Shown here: in pieces, positions 25,096 through 32,746 of the stretch
Position numbering within the stretch: the stretch's first letter is position 1
How the letters are laid out: each line of letters opens with the position of its first letter
Assembly (NCBI GenBank): GCA_044353855.1
Contig: JBILBF010000004.1
Span: 1-64,000, forward strand
Direction of reading: 5' to 3'
Length of the DNA: 64,000 nucleotides
Origin: UKL13-3 sp044353855
Lineage (GTDB): Bacteria > Bacteroidota > Bacteroidia > UKL13-3
Translations under genes and position numbers: made by a program
Notes under the pieces: generated by a model
What the model was told of the DNA's origin: nothing
The model's input: only the letters and a program-made list of their open reading frames with translations
The model's database searches: none

Positions 25096-25193
25096 ACCAA
25101 AAATGAATTTAGATACTAGAATGATATTACAAACCAATGCACACGAACGAGGCGTTCGCGTTAGCGGAGTTTGTTCCCGACTAAATGATTAAA

Positions 25194-25565
25194 TTAATTT
25201 GACATTTCTTGAAACTTTTTTCTAAACTCTAATGGACTTTTAATTTTCGGAAATACTTCTTTTGTCCCGCCCGAACCTACAATTCTAATTGTCCCGTAGC
25301 CAAGTATTCTGCCTAAAATTCCTTGGTCAACATTTACACTTTCGATTTTGGTGTGGTTCATTTCAAAAGTCTTTCTGCTGATTAAACCTGTTTTGATGAT
25401 TACACGTTTGTTTGTGATTGCAAACTCGTCTGTGTATTTGTCGATTAGTGGTGCAATAAATAATGTTAATACTGCTCTTAAATTGCAGAAAATTATCCAA
25501 TGATATGTTGTTTCTAATTCAACGTGTTCGTCTTTGATTAAATTGTTGTCGATGTATTTTCCCAT
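25194..25565 (-). CDS. PH-domain (bPH2-type) membrane protein
   Basis: 123 residues from an ATG. A hydrophobic stretch (WIIFCNLRAVLTLFIAP) is followed by the bacterial PH-like domain: FAITNKRVIIKTGLISRKTF, then MNHTKIESVNVDQGILGRIL and GYGTIRIVGSGG. The pattern ITNKR-x-hydrophobic with IxxIxSVxVxQ is diagnostic of bPH2/YdbS-type proteins, which are membrane-linked and of unclear function. Its 5' flank ends at the attC-like site F, so it seems to be the outermost cassette of the second cluster. No attC-like site is seen on its 3' side, where REP elements lie instead. Confidence 0.82.
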   Translation of the reverse strand: MGKYIDNNLIKDEHVELETTYHWIIFCNLRAVLTLFIAPLIDKYTDEFAITNKRVIIKTGLISRKTFEMNHTKIESVNVDQGILGRILGYGTIRIVGSGGTKEVFPKIKSPLEFRKKFQEMSN

Positions 25566-25753
25566 TTCATTATTGTTTTAAAATTGGTTTTTGTTGTCCT
25601 ACTCATTTCGCTTTTCGGTGTCGCCCCGTTTTTTATGGTTTCAAGATTCCCAAATTAATTTCTTTGCTCGTCAGTTTTTTTAATTGTCATTCAGAATATG
25701 TGGTGGTTCTTTTGCCTGTCCTTTTCCGTTTGATTTGTGTCTGTTAAACTTGC

Positions 25754-25886
25754 CCATAACGGTTTTAAGCTAAGAAAAGTAGGGCATTTCGGAGCACTTC
25801 TCTGTTCGCTTTAGCAAAACGTTGGCACAAAGACGAACTTTTCGGATACCACTAAACGCCCCATGTTTTCTTAGGTGATGTTATGG
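25754..25886 (-). other. attC-like recombination site F
   Basis: A 133-bp imperfect palindrome with outer boxes CCATAAC (25754-25760) and GTTATGG (25880-25886). Spacers are GGTTTTAAG (9 nt) and ATCAC (5 nt). The inner stem pairs CTAAGAAAAG with the complement of TTTTCTTAG, and AGGGC with GCCCC. The 9/5 spacer asymmetry is the same as in sites A-E, 16 kb away, although the stem sequence is unrelated. Confidence 0.72.
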
Positions 25887-25891
25887 GTTGG

Positions 25892-26266
25892 TTATTCTAA
25901 TGTCAAAGTCAAGTCTAAATCTGTTCCAGCAATAATTTGAATTTGACCTTCTCCATAGTAATCTGTACCCGCTATTGTAGTGGCACAATCATAATAATAA
26001 TTACCAGGGTTTAATTGTCCAAAATTTACCTGTCCGTTAGCATCGGCTGTTTTATCTTGTAAATAAACCGAATTGTCAAGGTTAGCTTGCGAAGTTGCAA
26101 GTCCAACCCCAACTCCCGTAAGATAACCAGTTGAACCAATCAATTTAACTTTAACAACCAAACCACCAGTCGTTTTTGCTGGTTCTGGGTCATCTTTTTT
26201 ACAGCTACTAAATCCAGTAGTTAATCCTAATAAAAGGAATGCGAAAACAATTATTTTACTGTTCAT
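25892..26266 (-). CDS. Small lipoprotein of unknown function
   Basis: 124 residues from an ATG. A lipoprotein signal peptide ends in TGFSSCKKD. The mature part has a carboxypeptidase-regulatory-like or prealbumin-like beta pattern (GGLVVKVKLIGSTGYLTGVG, then DANGQVNFGQLNPGNYYYD), common in Bacteroidota envelope lipoproteins that display small Ig-like folds. No enzymatic motif is seen. It is the sole gene of a cassette bounded by sites F and G. Confidence 0.75.
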   Translation of the reverse strand: MNSKIIVFAFLLLGLTTGFSSCKKDDPEPAKTTGGLVVKVKLIGSTGYLTGVGVGLATSQANLDNSVYLQDKTADANGQVNFGQLNPGNYYYDCATTIAGTDYYGEGQIQIIAGTDLDLTLTLE

Positions 26267-26439
26267 ATTATTTTATTTATTTTCCTACTCATAAGACTTT
26301 TCAGATTACGCCCCGTTTTTTAAAGTGGTGGCTGGACTCCACTTTTAGTTTTGTTAAGTCGCACAACAAGCACAAGAACCATCAAAGTATTTCATTCGTA
26401 GTTCTCGTATATTTAGGCTATATCGTGTTTTTACCTTGC

Positions 26440-26534
26440 CCATATCGTTTTGCCAGATTTGTAGTATGGCGGATTTAAAAGCAACATGTTTTATCCAAAA
26501 CGAAACCCGCCATATAAGCGAATGGCTGTTATGG
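26440..26534 (-). other. attC-like recombination site G
   Basis: A 95-bp imperfect palindrome with outer boxes CCATATC (26440-26446; one change from CCATAAC) and GTTATGG (26528-26534). The inner stem is TATGGCGG against CCGCCATA, and the unequal spacers are kept. GATATGGG on the minus strand matches the GTTATGGG box at site F in all but one base. The substitution in the core may have inactivated this end. Confidence 0.65.
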
Positions 26535-26553
26535 GCTGTTTTTAGACTTTGGT

Positions 26554-27084
26554 CTATAAAATCAAAAGAAGTAGTATCCAAGATCCCCAGCCTATTGCTT
26601 CCATTCCAATAAGTTGTCCTTTTGCTTTTTTCTTGTAACAACTTAAATATTCAGGGTCACTAAATTGTTCTTTGTTCTTAGACATCATATAAGTTTGTTT
26701 TCCTCTTTCAGGTGTTGGATTTGATAAGGCGGTTCCAATCATTGCAAAAGGACCAAACAATATACCTAATGCAAAGTGGCCACCATTTTTACCATGATAG
26801 TTTTCAGCATCGAGCCTAGCATTTAAGCATTTGTTTGGTTCACCAGCTGCCATTTCCATGTATTCTGTGTATACTTTATCTGCTGTATCTTCAAATTTCA
26901 ATGAAAATATTTCTGAAGAGGGAACGATAAATCTCTTACCATCTGATTTAAAAATAACTGAACAATCTTTAATCTTTGTAACTTTTCCCTCAAAGACCAT
27001 TTCATTATTCAATGTTAAAATGTCGCCTGCATACGAGGCAATTGCGAATAGAATCGCTGTAAAAGTCAATGTTATTTTTTTCAT
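26554..27084 (-). CDS. Exported protein of unknown function
   Basis: 176 residues from an ATG. A signal peptide (ITLTFTAILFAIASYAG) is followed by a short beta domain (ILTLNNEMVFEGKVTKIKD, then GKRFIVPSSEIFSLKF). This is the pattern of small Bacteroidota proteins that begin by sensing or binding at the envelope. A glycine-rich hydrophobic stretch (FALGILFGPFAMIGTALSN) and a C-terminal hydrophobic helix (SWILLLLIL) follow. I do not recognise a named family. It is the sole gene of the cassette between site G and the lone core box at 27228. Confidence 0.7.
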   Translation of the reverse strand: MKKITLTFTAILFAIASYAGDILTLNNEMVFEGKVTKIKDCSVIFKSDGKRFIVPSSEIFSLKFEDTADKVYTEYMEMAAGEPNKCLNARLDAENYHGKNGGHFALGILFGPFAMIGTALSNPTPERGKQTYMMSKNKEQFSDPEYLSCYKKKAKGQLIGMEAIGWGSWILLLLIL

Positions 27085-27227
27085 TTTTTATACGTAGTCG
27101 CCACTTTTATTTAATTATTTCCTGTTTTTTTGAGTGGGTTCTAGTCTCCACTTTTTATGTTTATTTTCTGTTACTATGGGTGGTCAGCCCTTTGGCTTTC
27201 GCAGACCATCTTGGTTTTTAAACTTGC

Positions 27228-27234
27228 CCATAAC
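27228..27234 (-). other. Lone core box ending the second cassette cluster
   Basis: CCATAAC, preceded by AAACTTGC exactly as at site F (25747), has no attC palindrome on its other side. On the minus strand GTTATGGGC matches GTTATGGGC at site G (26528-26536). It therefore looks like the attI-like or decayed end of the F-G cluster. Confidence 0.5.
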
Positions 27235-27267
27235 CTGCGTTTATCTTTGGAACTGTTAAATGTGTTT

Positions 27268-27525
27268 TTAGTTGCAAACGGTTTTGGCGGTTGCTGTTGC
27301 AGTTATGCCTCCTGAAGATGATGTGCTTGTTGTTGTCTTTCCATCAACTGCTTTTAAATCATCACCACAAGCTTCAAATGTTGTTTGTGTTATTTGCGGA
27401 TAACCTGGTGTACTCACATTGACACTCGTTGTTAGGGTTTGTGTACAGGTTGCACATTTTTTACAGCCAGTAAATACAGCCGTTCCCAAGAATAAAATTC
27501 CTAGGAGTATTTTTTCTGTTCTCAT
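27268..27525 (-). CDS. Small Cys-rich lipoprotein
   Basis: 85 residues from an ATG. The lipoprotein signal is LGILFLGTAVFTGCKKC. The short mature part contains CATCTQTLTTSV, one more Cys in FEACGDDLKA and a final CN, so two disulfides are possible. Ser/Thr-rich linker sequence suggests an exposed surface protein. Not recognised beyond that. It lies 3 bp downstream of the 107-aa gene and is probably co-transcribed with it. Confidence 0.65.
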   Translation of the reverse strand: MRTEKILLGILFLGTAVFTGCKKCATCTQTLTTSVNVSTPGYPQITQTTFEACGDDLKAVDGKTTTSTSSSGGITATATAKTVCN

Positions 27526-27528
27526 ATA

Positions 27529-27852
27529 TTATTGAAGAATGATAAATGGTATAATTAATGCTGCGACCAAGCCTACTAAAACAACTGCTACATAGGCATT
27601 AGTTGCTTTTTTTACATTCTCTTTCTTAGTGTCTTCCTGTAACTTAGTTTGGTTAAAAGATGCGCAGGCTTTTTCTGCTTCTTGAAAATAAGAAAACTCA
27701 CGGTCTGTCATATGATTGAGTGGCGTATTTTTCAGGACCTGATAAAGACTATCATTACATGGATTTTGAGCTATAGTACTAATTGAAAATAGTAATATGA
27801 GAGGTAATAAAATGTATTTGTTTTTTATGAGTTGATGTTTTCTAAATTTCAT
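27529..27852 (-). CDS. Small exported or membrane protein of unknown function
   Basis: 107 residues from an ATG. An N-terminal signal (YILLPLILLFSISTIAQ) and a C-terminal transmembrane helix (AYVAVVLVGLVAALIIPFII) enclose a short polar part with two Cys (PCNDSLYQV and KACASFNQ). No family is recognised. It precedes the Cys-rich lipoprotein and is divergent from the WYL regulator. Confidence 0.6.
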   Translation of the reverse strand: MKFRKHQLIKNKYILLPLILLFSISTIAQNPCNDSLYQVLKNTPLNHMTDREFSYFQEAEKACASFNQTKLQEDTKKENVKKATNAYVAVVLVGLVAALIIPFIILQ

Positions 27853-27958
27853 TTTTTCATTTTTAAAAAAACAAAAGAACTCAACTTCTCCGCCAAATAG
27901 GGTCAGTTACTTGGTCACTATTAACTAATTGACTTTATTTGGCAAACTATTTTTTAAT

Positions 27959-28849
27959 ATGTTCAATCAGAATAGAATTTACCGACTGTTTCAGCTGATC
28001 AATTACCTAAAAGCTAGACCTGCGAAATCGGTACGGAGTATTGAAGCCTTTCTTGAAACTTCTGAGCGCACTGCGTATCGCTACTTAGACTTATTAAAAG
28101 ACTTGGGCTTTCAGATTGAAAAGGATAATAACAATAAACTATTTATTGCTGGTGCCTCTGAAATTGAGCATATACCATTTACACCGCAGGAGGTAGACTA
28201 CTTAAAAAAGTTGATTGTATCTACTGGTAAGAAAAATAAATTAGCCGATAGTGTTTTGCAAAAGATTCAACAATCTACTGAAATAGAATTAGGAGGCGAC
28301 AGTTTATTTAAAGCACATCTGGCAAAAATTGTAGAACAAATTTCCATTGCGATTATTGAGGGAAAACAACTTTTAATAAAAGGGTATAGCTCGGCTAATA
28401 GCCAAAGTATATCCGATCGATTGGTTGAACCTACATGTTTCACGGAAAATTACGATTCTGTTTCTGCCTATGAGATTAAAACAAAGCTCAACAAATATTT
28501 TAACATAGAGCGGATGGCTTATGTTGAAATACTTGAAACAGCAATGTTACATGAAGCAAAACATGAATTTCACAAGCCTGATATTTTTGGTTTCCAAGGA
28601 AAGAACATGGCCAAAGAAATTGAATTGCAAATGAGTATGCGAGCTTATTTGGTGCTCAAAGAAGAATTTCCAATGAGCACTGCATTCTTTAAACAAATTC
28701 CTGAAACGGGTAAGTATTATTTCAAAGCCAAGGTACAAAGCTTTAAAGCGCCTGGCCGTTTTGTATTAGGCTTTTTAGAGGAAGTTCAAGTTGTAGGCTC
28801 AAAAGAATTTGTAAAATATGTACAACGTGTAGTCTCGAAAAATTTATAA
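27959..28849 (+). CDS. HTH and WYL-domain transcriptional regulator
   Basis: 296 residues from the ATG at 27959 (MFNQNRIYRLF); an upstream TTG at 27929 is less likely. The N-terminal winged HTH reads SIEAFLETSERTAYRYLDLL. A WYL-type ligand-binding domain spans ~130-200 (LLIKGYSSANSQSISDRLVE) and a WCX-like tail follows. WYL regulators often bind nucleic acid or nucleotide ligands and control DNA repair or defence genes. No obvious target operon lies beside it. Confidence 0.82.
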   Translation: MFNQNRIYRLFQLINYLKARPAKSVRSIEAFLETSERTAYRYLDLLKDLGFQIEKDNNNKLFIAGASEIEHIPFTPQEVDYLKKLIVSTGKKNKLADSVLQKIQQSTEIELGGDSLFKAHLAKIVEQISIAIIEGKQLLIKGYSSANSQSISDRLVEPTCFTENYDSVSAYEIKTKLNKYFNIERMAYVEILETAMLHEAKHEFHKPDIFGFQGKNMAKEIELQMSMRAYLVLKEEFPMSTAFFKQIPETGKYYFKAKVQSFKAPGRFVLGFLEEVQVVGSKEFVKYVQRVVSKNL

Positions 28850-29089
28850 CTATTTCTTACGTCTATACTTTCCTTTTGTTTGGTAATAATACCTTGAACG
28901 GTTCTGATTCTTGATTGCGTTTTTCTTTGTGCTCACTCGCATGCGAACATGGCCTTTTCTATAGTTACCCTTGTAATCAATGCTTGGTTTAACATACACT
29001 GGCTTTTTGCCAGTGCCTGAATCTGAACTATTACCGCAGGCCGCTATCAGGATGAAAATGAAAACAATAAAAAAATACCTGACCCTCAT
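28850..29089 (-). CDS. Small basic lipoprotein
   Basis: 79 residues from the ATG at 29089 (MRVRYFFIVFIFILIAACGN); an in-frame TTG upstream is less likely. The lipobox IAAC is followed by a very basic tail ending KGKYRRKK. The start overlaps the stop of the upstream 78-aa gene as ATGA. Function is unknown. Confidence 0.6.
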   Translation of the reverse strand: MRVRYFFIVFIFILIAACGNSSDSGTGKKPVYVKPSIDYKGNYRKGHVRMRVSTKKNAIKNQNRSRYYYQTKGKYRRKK

Positions 29090-29322
29090 GATACACAGAT
29101 TTTCCAAACGAAAATGACTACTGCCACCTGACTACTATGCAGAAATACAAGGCTAACAAGGTAGCCCGTAGAAGTTTTATTGTAAACCTTTTTTTTAGGA
29201 TCTGTCATCCAGCCCATACCTCTTGGAGCTATAAAACGTAGGTTGTGGCCAATAATACGCTTAACAGAAATACGAGCAGTAATTTGCTTGGTGAGTGATG
29301 GTATGCGGAATCCGAGTTTCAT
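29086..29322 (-). CDS. Small basic protein of unknown function
   Basis: 78 residues from an ATG. The first ~50 residues are very basic (MKLGFRIPSLTKQITARISV, then APRGMGWMTDPKKKVYNKTS). The final ~25 are hydrophobic. The MKLG-x-R-x-PSLTK start resembles small uncharacterised Bacteroidota proteins I have seen, but no function is known. It is coupled to the following lipoprotein gene and is bordered upstream by REP-like hairpins. Confidence 0.55.
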   Translation of the reverse strand: MKLGFRIPSLTKQITARISVKRIIGHNLRFIAPRGMGWMTDPKKKVYNKTSTGYLVSLVFLHSSQVAVVIFVWKICVS

Positions 29323-29416
29323 TACATAAAATTATTAAATACTGTTTACCGTAAAAATGTTAACATTTCAGTTTTGTTTAAGTTCATTCTTTGCAACTCT
29401 AATTCGATAATTACCT

Positions 29417-29524
29417 GTTCACGCGGACGTGTCGTCCGTGTGAACGGGAATTTTATTTTTTTTATCTTTCCTTTATTTATAGGCTTACGGTTCTCAGTCA
29501 CCCGGACGACACGTCCGTATGAAC
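29417..29524. repeat. Pair of REP-like hairpins
   Basis: GTTCACGCGGACG pairs with CGTCCGTGTGAAC at 29417-29445, and CGGACG-ACA-CGTCCG inside a wider GTTC/GAAC dyad lies at 29490-29524. They have the same design as the 24.9-25.1 kb elements, with GGACG in place of GAACG. The gap 29323-29612 holds these hairpins and no convincing gene. Confidence 0.75.
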
Positions 29525-29612
29525 GCTTTTTTTTGCTTACATGAATAGCCAAGCAACGTCTTACTTGTAAATTTACTCTTGTTATTAGTTTGGTTAAGTT
29601 TGTTTAATTAGT

Positions 29613-30803
29613 ATGATGAAACTAAAAATTGTTATTGGATGGTTTGTTGTTGGATTATGCTCTTTGGGTGTTTCGGCACAGCAAAGCGAGTGTACTTCGG
29701 CTATTCAAGCTGTTTCACAAGATAGTTTAGTTGATTTTGTAAAATGCTTAACTGGGCGTAAACAAATTTGGGATACTGGCAGTTGGAAAACAATCGCCTC
29801 TCGGCAAGCATTACACCCCGATAATATCATTGCAGGTAATTACATCAAACAAACCTGTATAGCTTATGGCTTTACTGCCGAAGATATTCCCTATAGTGCT
29901 ACTGGTAGGAATGTGGTGATGTACAAACCTGGAACCCTTAATGCCAAAAAAGCCTATATTTTAAGTGCTCATTATGATTGTGTGGGTTCATCATCAACCC
30001 CTTTCCAAGGAGCAGATGATAATGCAAGTGGAGCAGCAGCATTATTAGAAGCAGCAAGGGTATTACAACATACAACTTTTCCCTATACAATTATAGTAGC
30101 CTTTTGGGACGAAGAAGAAATCGGCTTAAAAGGGAGTGAAGCATTTGCTCCCGATGGTCCAATTGGTTTTTGGGATGTGCAAGGAGTTATCAATTTAGAT
30201 ATGATAGGTTATGATGGAAACCAAGATTCATTGGGTTTAATTCATACGTTTCCGGTTGCTAACTCGCTATCGTTAGCTGATAAGTTGGTTGATGTCAATA
30301 GAAAATACGCTATTGGATTAAACACACGCATTAAAAATCCAGGTGAAACCGCCACCGATCATCAATCCTTTTGGGTAAAAGGTGCAACAGCTATTGGACT
30401 TACAGAGGATTATGATTTTGATTTTTCACCACATTGGCACCAACTAAGTGACAGTATTGAAAATATGCACTTGCCTTATTTTACCCAAATGAGTCAATTA
30501 GCTATTGCTTCCATTTGCGAACTAAGCAAAACAGGAAGTGTTGTTGGGAACAAAGAAATTGAACCTATTAACATACAGCTTTATCCAAATCCTACTTCCG
30601 AAAAATTAACCATTCAACTAAGCAAGTCAGTTACTACCGCACAAGTGGAATTGTATAATTCGCAAGGAGAAAGGGTGCTTGTTCAATCTTTTTCAAACAA
30701 TAGCGTAACCCTCTCCATTCCATTGTTGCCAATAGGGTTATATTGGATTGTTGTTTCAGCTGATGGATTAAATATAAAATCTAAAATTGCTAAAACAGAA
30801 TAA
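29613..30803 (+). CDS. Secreted M28-family aminopeptidase with T9SS domain
   Basis: 396 residues. A signal peptide (IVIGWFVVGLCSLGVSAQ) comes first. The M28 zinc peptidase domain has metal ligands in LSAHYDCVG (His, Asp), GADDNASGAA (bridging Asp), DEEEIGLKGS (catalytic Glu pair), DMIGYDG (Asp) and HWHQLSD (His). A C-terminal T9SS domain begins at QLYPNPTSEKLTI and directs export to the surface or medium. It should hydrolyse N-terminal residues from peptides outside the cell. All five zinc ligands are present. Confidence 0.92.
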   Translation: MMKLKIVIGWFVVGLCSLGVSAQQSECTSAIQAVSQDSLVDFVKCLTGRKQIWDTGSWKTIASRQALHPDNIIAGNYIKQTCIAYGFTAEDIPYSATGRNVVMYKPGTLNAKKAYILSAHYDCVGSSSTPFQGADDNASGAAALLEAARVLQHTTFPYTIIVAFWDEEEIGLKGSEAFAPDGPIGFWDVQGVINLDMIGYDGNQDSLGLIHTFPVANSLSLADKLVDVNRKYAIGLNTRIKNPGETATDHQSFWVKGATAIGLTEDYDFDFSPHWHQLSDSIENMHLPYFTQMSQLAIASICELSKTGSVVGNKEIEPINIQLYPNPTSEKLTIQLSKSVTTAQVELYNSQGERVLVQSFSNNSVTLSIPLLPIGLYWIVVSADGLNIKSKIAKTE

Positions 30804-30973
30804 TGTTATTGCAAAAAAAAATCCCAACTTATGTTGAGACTTTTTTGACTGTATAGGTATTCTAATGAATCCGATTGAGTAATGTTAAATCTATATTAAC
30901 CTTTGTGCTTCTTTGAGTCTTTGTGTGAAAAACAAACATTCAACGCTCAACAAGTCTTATAAAAAAAATATAA

Positions 30974-31450
30974 CTAAGCTACTCCTATAGATTTCAACGT
31001 TTCATTGATAGCTTCAAAATTTGGTAAATCGCCTGCGCTTTCTAATACTTCAGCATACTGAATAATGCCATGTCCATCTATCACAAAAGCCGAACGTTTG
31101 GCCACACCTTTAAGGTTCAAAATCCAAGTGTCGTATATAGCGCCATAAGCTGTTGCCGCTTCTTTGTTAAAATCTGATAACAATTCAAAAGGAAGGTTTT
31201 GTTCTTCTTTAAATTTACCAAGGGTAAAAGGTAAATCAACCGAAATAGCAACTACATCGCACGAATCGTTTTTATACATACTGATGGCATCGCGCACAGT
31301 ACACAATTGTGTGGTACAAACGCCCGTAAATGCTGCTGGAAAAAAATGTACAATAACATTTTTTCCATTAAAATCTTCGAGAGATACTTCTTTTTTCTCG
31401 GTATTAATTAAGTTGAATGATGGAGCTTTATCTCCTTTTTGTAATGCCAT
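30974..31450 (-). CDS. Peroxiredoxin (thiol peroxidase of the AhpE/Prx5 kind)
   Basis: 158 residues. The active-site signature P-x3-T-x2-C is in FFPAAFTGVCTTQLC, with peroxidatic C45 and a possible resolving C50. The thioredoxin fold matches the AhpC/TSA group (DFNGKNVIVHFF and SRVDLPF-like strands). It reduces peroxides in the cytoplasm using thioredoxin or a similar donor. It has no visible operon partner. Confidence 0.9.
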   Translation of the reverse strand: MALQKGDKAPSFNLINTEKKEVSLEDFNGKNVIVHFFPAAFTGVCTTQLCTVRDAISMYKNDSCDVVAISVDLPFTLGKFKEEQNLPFELLSDFNKEAATAYGAIYDTWILNLKGVAKRSAFVIDGHGIIQYAEVLESAGDLPNFEAINETLKSIGVA

Positions 31451-31568
31451 ATGTAGTTTATATAATTGTTTAAAATGATTAACAGGTACTTAATGCAAAT
31501 GTTTTAGTTGTCATTCTTCAAAATCTCAAATCTCTTCTCTCGTATCTCGTTTCTCGTCACTATATTTT

Positions 31569-32345
31569 CTATCCCACAATTCTTTTTATAATGCGCAGTG
31601 TATGTGAATATTGATGATCATCTGCATTCAAAATGCCATATGAATCAATGGTATCTATTCTCACTTTCCCTGAAGCATGTATAATAGTGTGGTTGTCTAA
31701 CATCATCCCTACATGTGTAATTTTTCCTTCTTCATTGTCAAAAAAAGCGAGGTCTCCTGCTTTGGTTTCTTGTAAAAATGCAATTGTCGAACCCATTTCA
31801 GCTTGCTGGTATGCATCTCTTGTTAAAGAAATGCCAATACAGGCATAAATGGATTGCATAAAACCACTGCAATCAATTCCAAAAGGGGATTTTCCGCCCC
31901 ATAAATAAGGCACATTTAAATATTGCATGGCTATATAGGTAATGTCTTTCAACACCATCTTATTTTGTGTGGTGCTTACGCCATATTCCAAGTCATTAAC
32001 ATTACAAATACTGCCATCATAATAGGGTAATTGGCTACCACATGGGGCCATAATAATTCCTCTTTCGCTTTGTAAAATGGCAAAGGGATATTGTGTAACA
32101 GTTGTAAAAGATGTGGGAATACTATTTAATGGTGTGAGTTGTTTTGAACTTACCCATCCAACGTATTGATCAGTAATCGTTTTTATTTTTGACCAATCAT
32201 TTTCTGTTTGTTCAATTTGCACACATTCTCCAAATAGCAGCATGGATACCATTTCGCTTGTGCTATTTGCTTCTTTCCGAATGGGTATATTACTTAATGT
32301 ACAAATTCCTAGTGTCATAATTTTAGTAGTCAAAAGTAGGAACAT
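31569..32345 (-). CDS. SH3-domain NlpC/P60 (C40) cell-wall hydrolase
   Basis: 258 residues; an ATG at 32318 (MTLGICTLSNI) may be the real start, since the nine residues before it are not needed. One or two bacterial SH3 domains cover ~10-120. The C40 peptidase has its Cys in FGIDCSGFMQ (C159) and His in ITHVGMML (H211), with a polar third residue near IIHASG (H223). These enzymes cut between D-glutamate and the diamino acid in peptidoglycan stem peptides. The lack of a clear signal peptide suggests recycling of wall fragments in the cytoplasm. Confidence 0.9.
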   Translation of the reverse strand: MFLLLTTKIMTLGICTLSNIPIRKEANSTSEMVSMLLFGECVQIEQTENDWSKIKTITDQYVGWVSSKQLTPLNSIPTSFTTVTQYPFAILQSERGIIMAPCGSQLPYYDGSICNVNDLEYGVSTTQNKMVLKDITYIAMQYLNVPYLWGGKSPFGIDCSGFMQSIYACIGISLTRDAYQQAEMGSTIAFLQETKAGDLAFFDNEEGKITHVGMMLDNHTIIHASGKVRIDTIDSYGILNADDHQYSHTLRIIKRIVG

Positions 32346-32378
32346 TTTTGTATTATTGACTACTAATAATACTTAAAT

Positions 32379-32720
32379 ATGCTAAAATTGGATTTAACGT
32401 ATCTCGAATCAATTTCGGGAGGTGATAAAGTTTTTATAGATGATATGTTAACGTTATTTTTAACAAGCACTTTTCCTGAAATCGAACAGTTGAAACACCA
32501 TGCTAATGTACGATCTTGGGATCTTATGAATAGTACAGCACACAAAAAGAAAGCACCTATTCAAATGTTGGGTATTCCTGAAGTTTCTGCACTCATTATC
32601 TCAATTGAAACGTTAGGTAAAACAAATCCTTCAATTATAGAAATTGCCCCCAAAATAGAACAGTTTGAATTGTATATTCAAGAGTTAGAAATAGTTGTTC
32701 GGAATTATTTAGCGTCATAA
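32379..32720 (+). CDS. Stand-alone Hpt phosphotransfer protein
   Basis: 113 residues forming a helical bundle. NSTAHKKKAPIQMLG carries the phospho-accepting His (H55) in the usual A-H-x-x-K context, and the first helix has the I-S-G-G-D start of Hpt domains. It would relay phosphate between a hybrid histidine kinase and a response regulator, neither of which is nearby. It converges with the TPR gene and shares a bidirectional terminator. Confidence 0.85.
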   Translation: MLKLDLTYLESISGGDKVFIDDMLTLFLTSTFPEIEQLKHHANVRSWDLMNSTAHKKKAPIQMLGIPEVSALIISIETLGKTNPSIIEIAPKIEQFELYIQELEIVVRNYLAS

Positions 32721-32746
32721 AAAAAGCGGCCTAAGCCGCTTTTTTT
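32720..32746. terminator. Bidirectional terminator between Hpt and TPR genes
   Basis: AAAAAAGCGGC pairs with GCCGCTTTTTT around CTAA, giving a T run on both strands, between convergent genes. Confidence 0.85.

Noticed and set aside
29346..29552. A 68-codon minus-strand frame covering the REP-like hairpins
   Set aside because: It is made largely of the hairpin sequences themselves and has no independent support.
30815..30846. Possible terminator after the M28 peptidase gene
   Set aside because: Only CAAC/GTTG pairs cleanly and the stem is weak; not strong enough to list.
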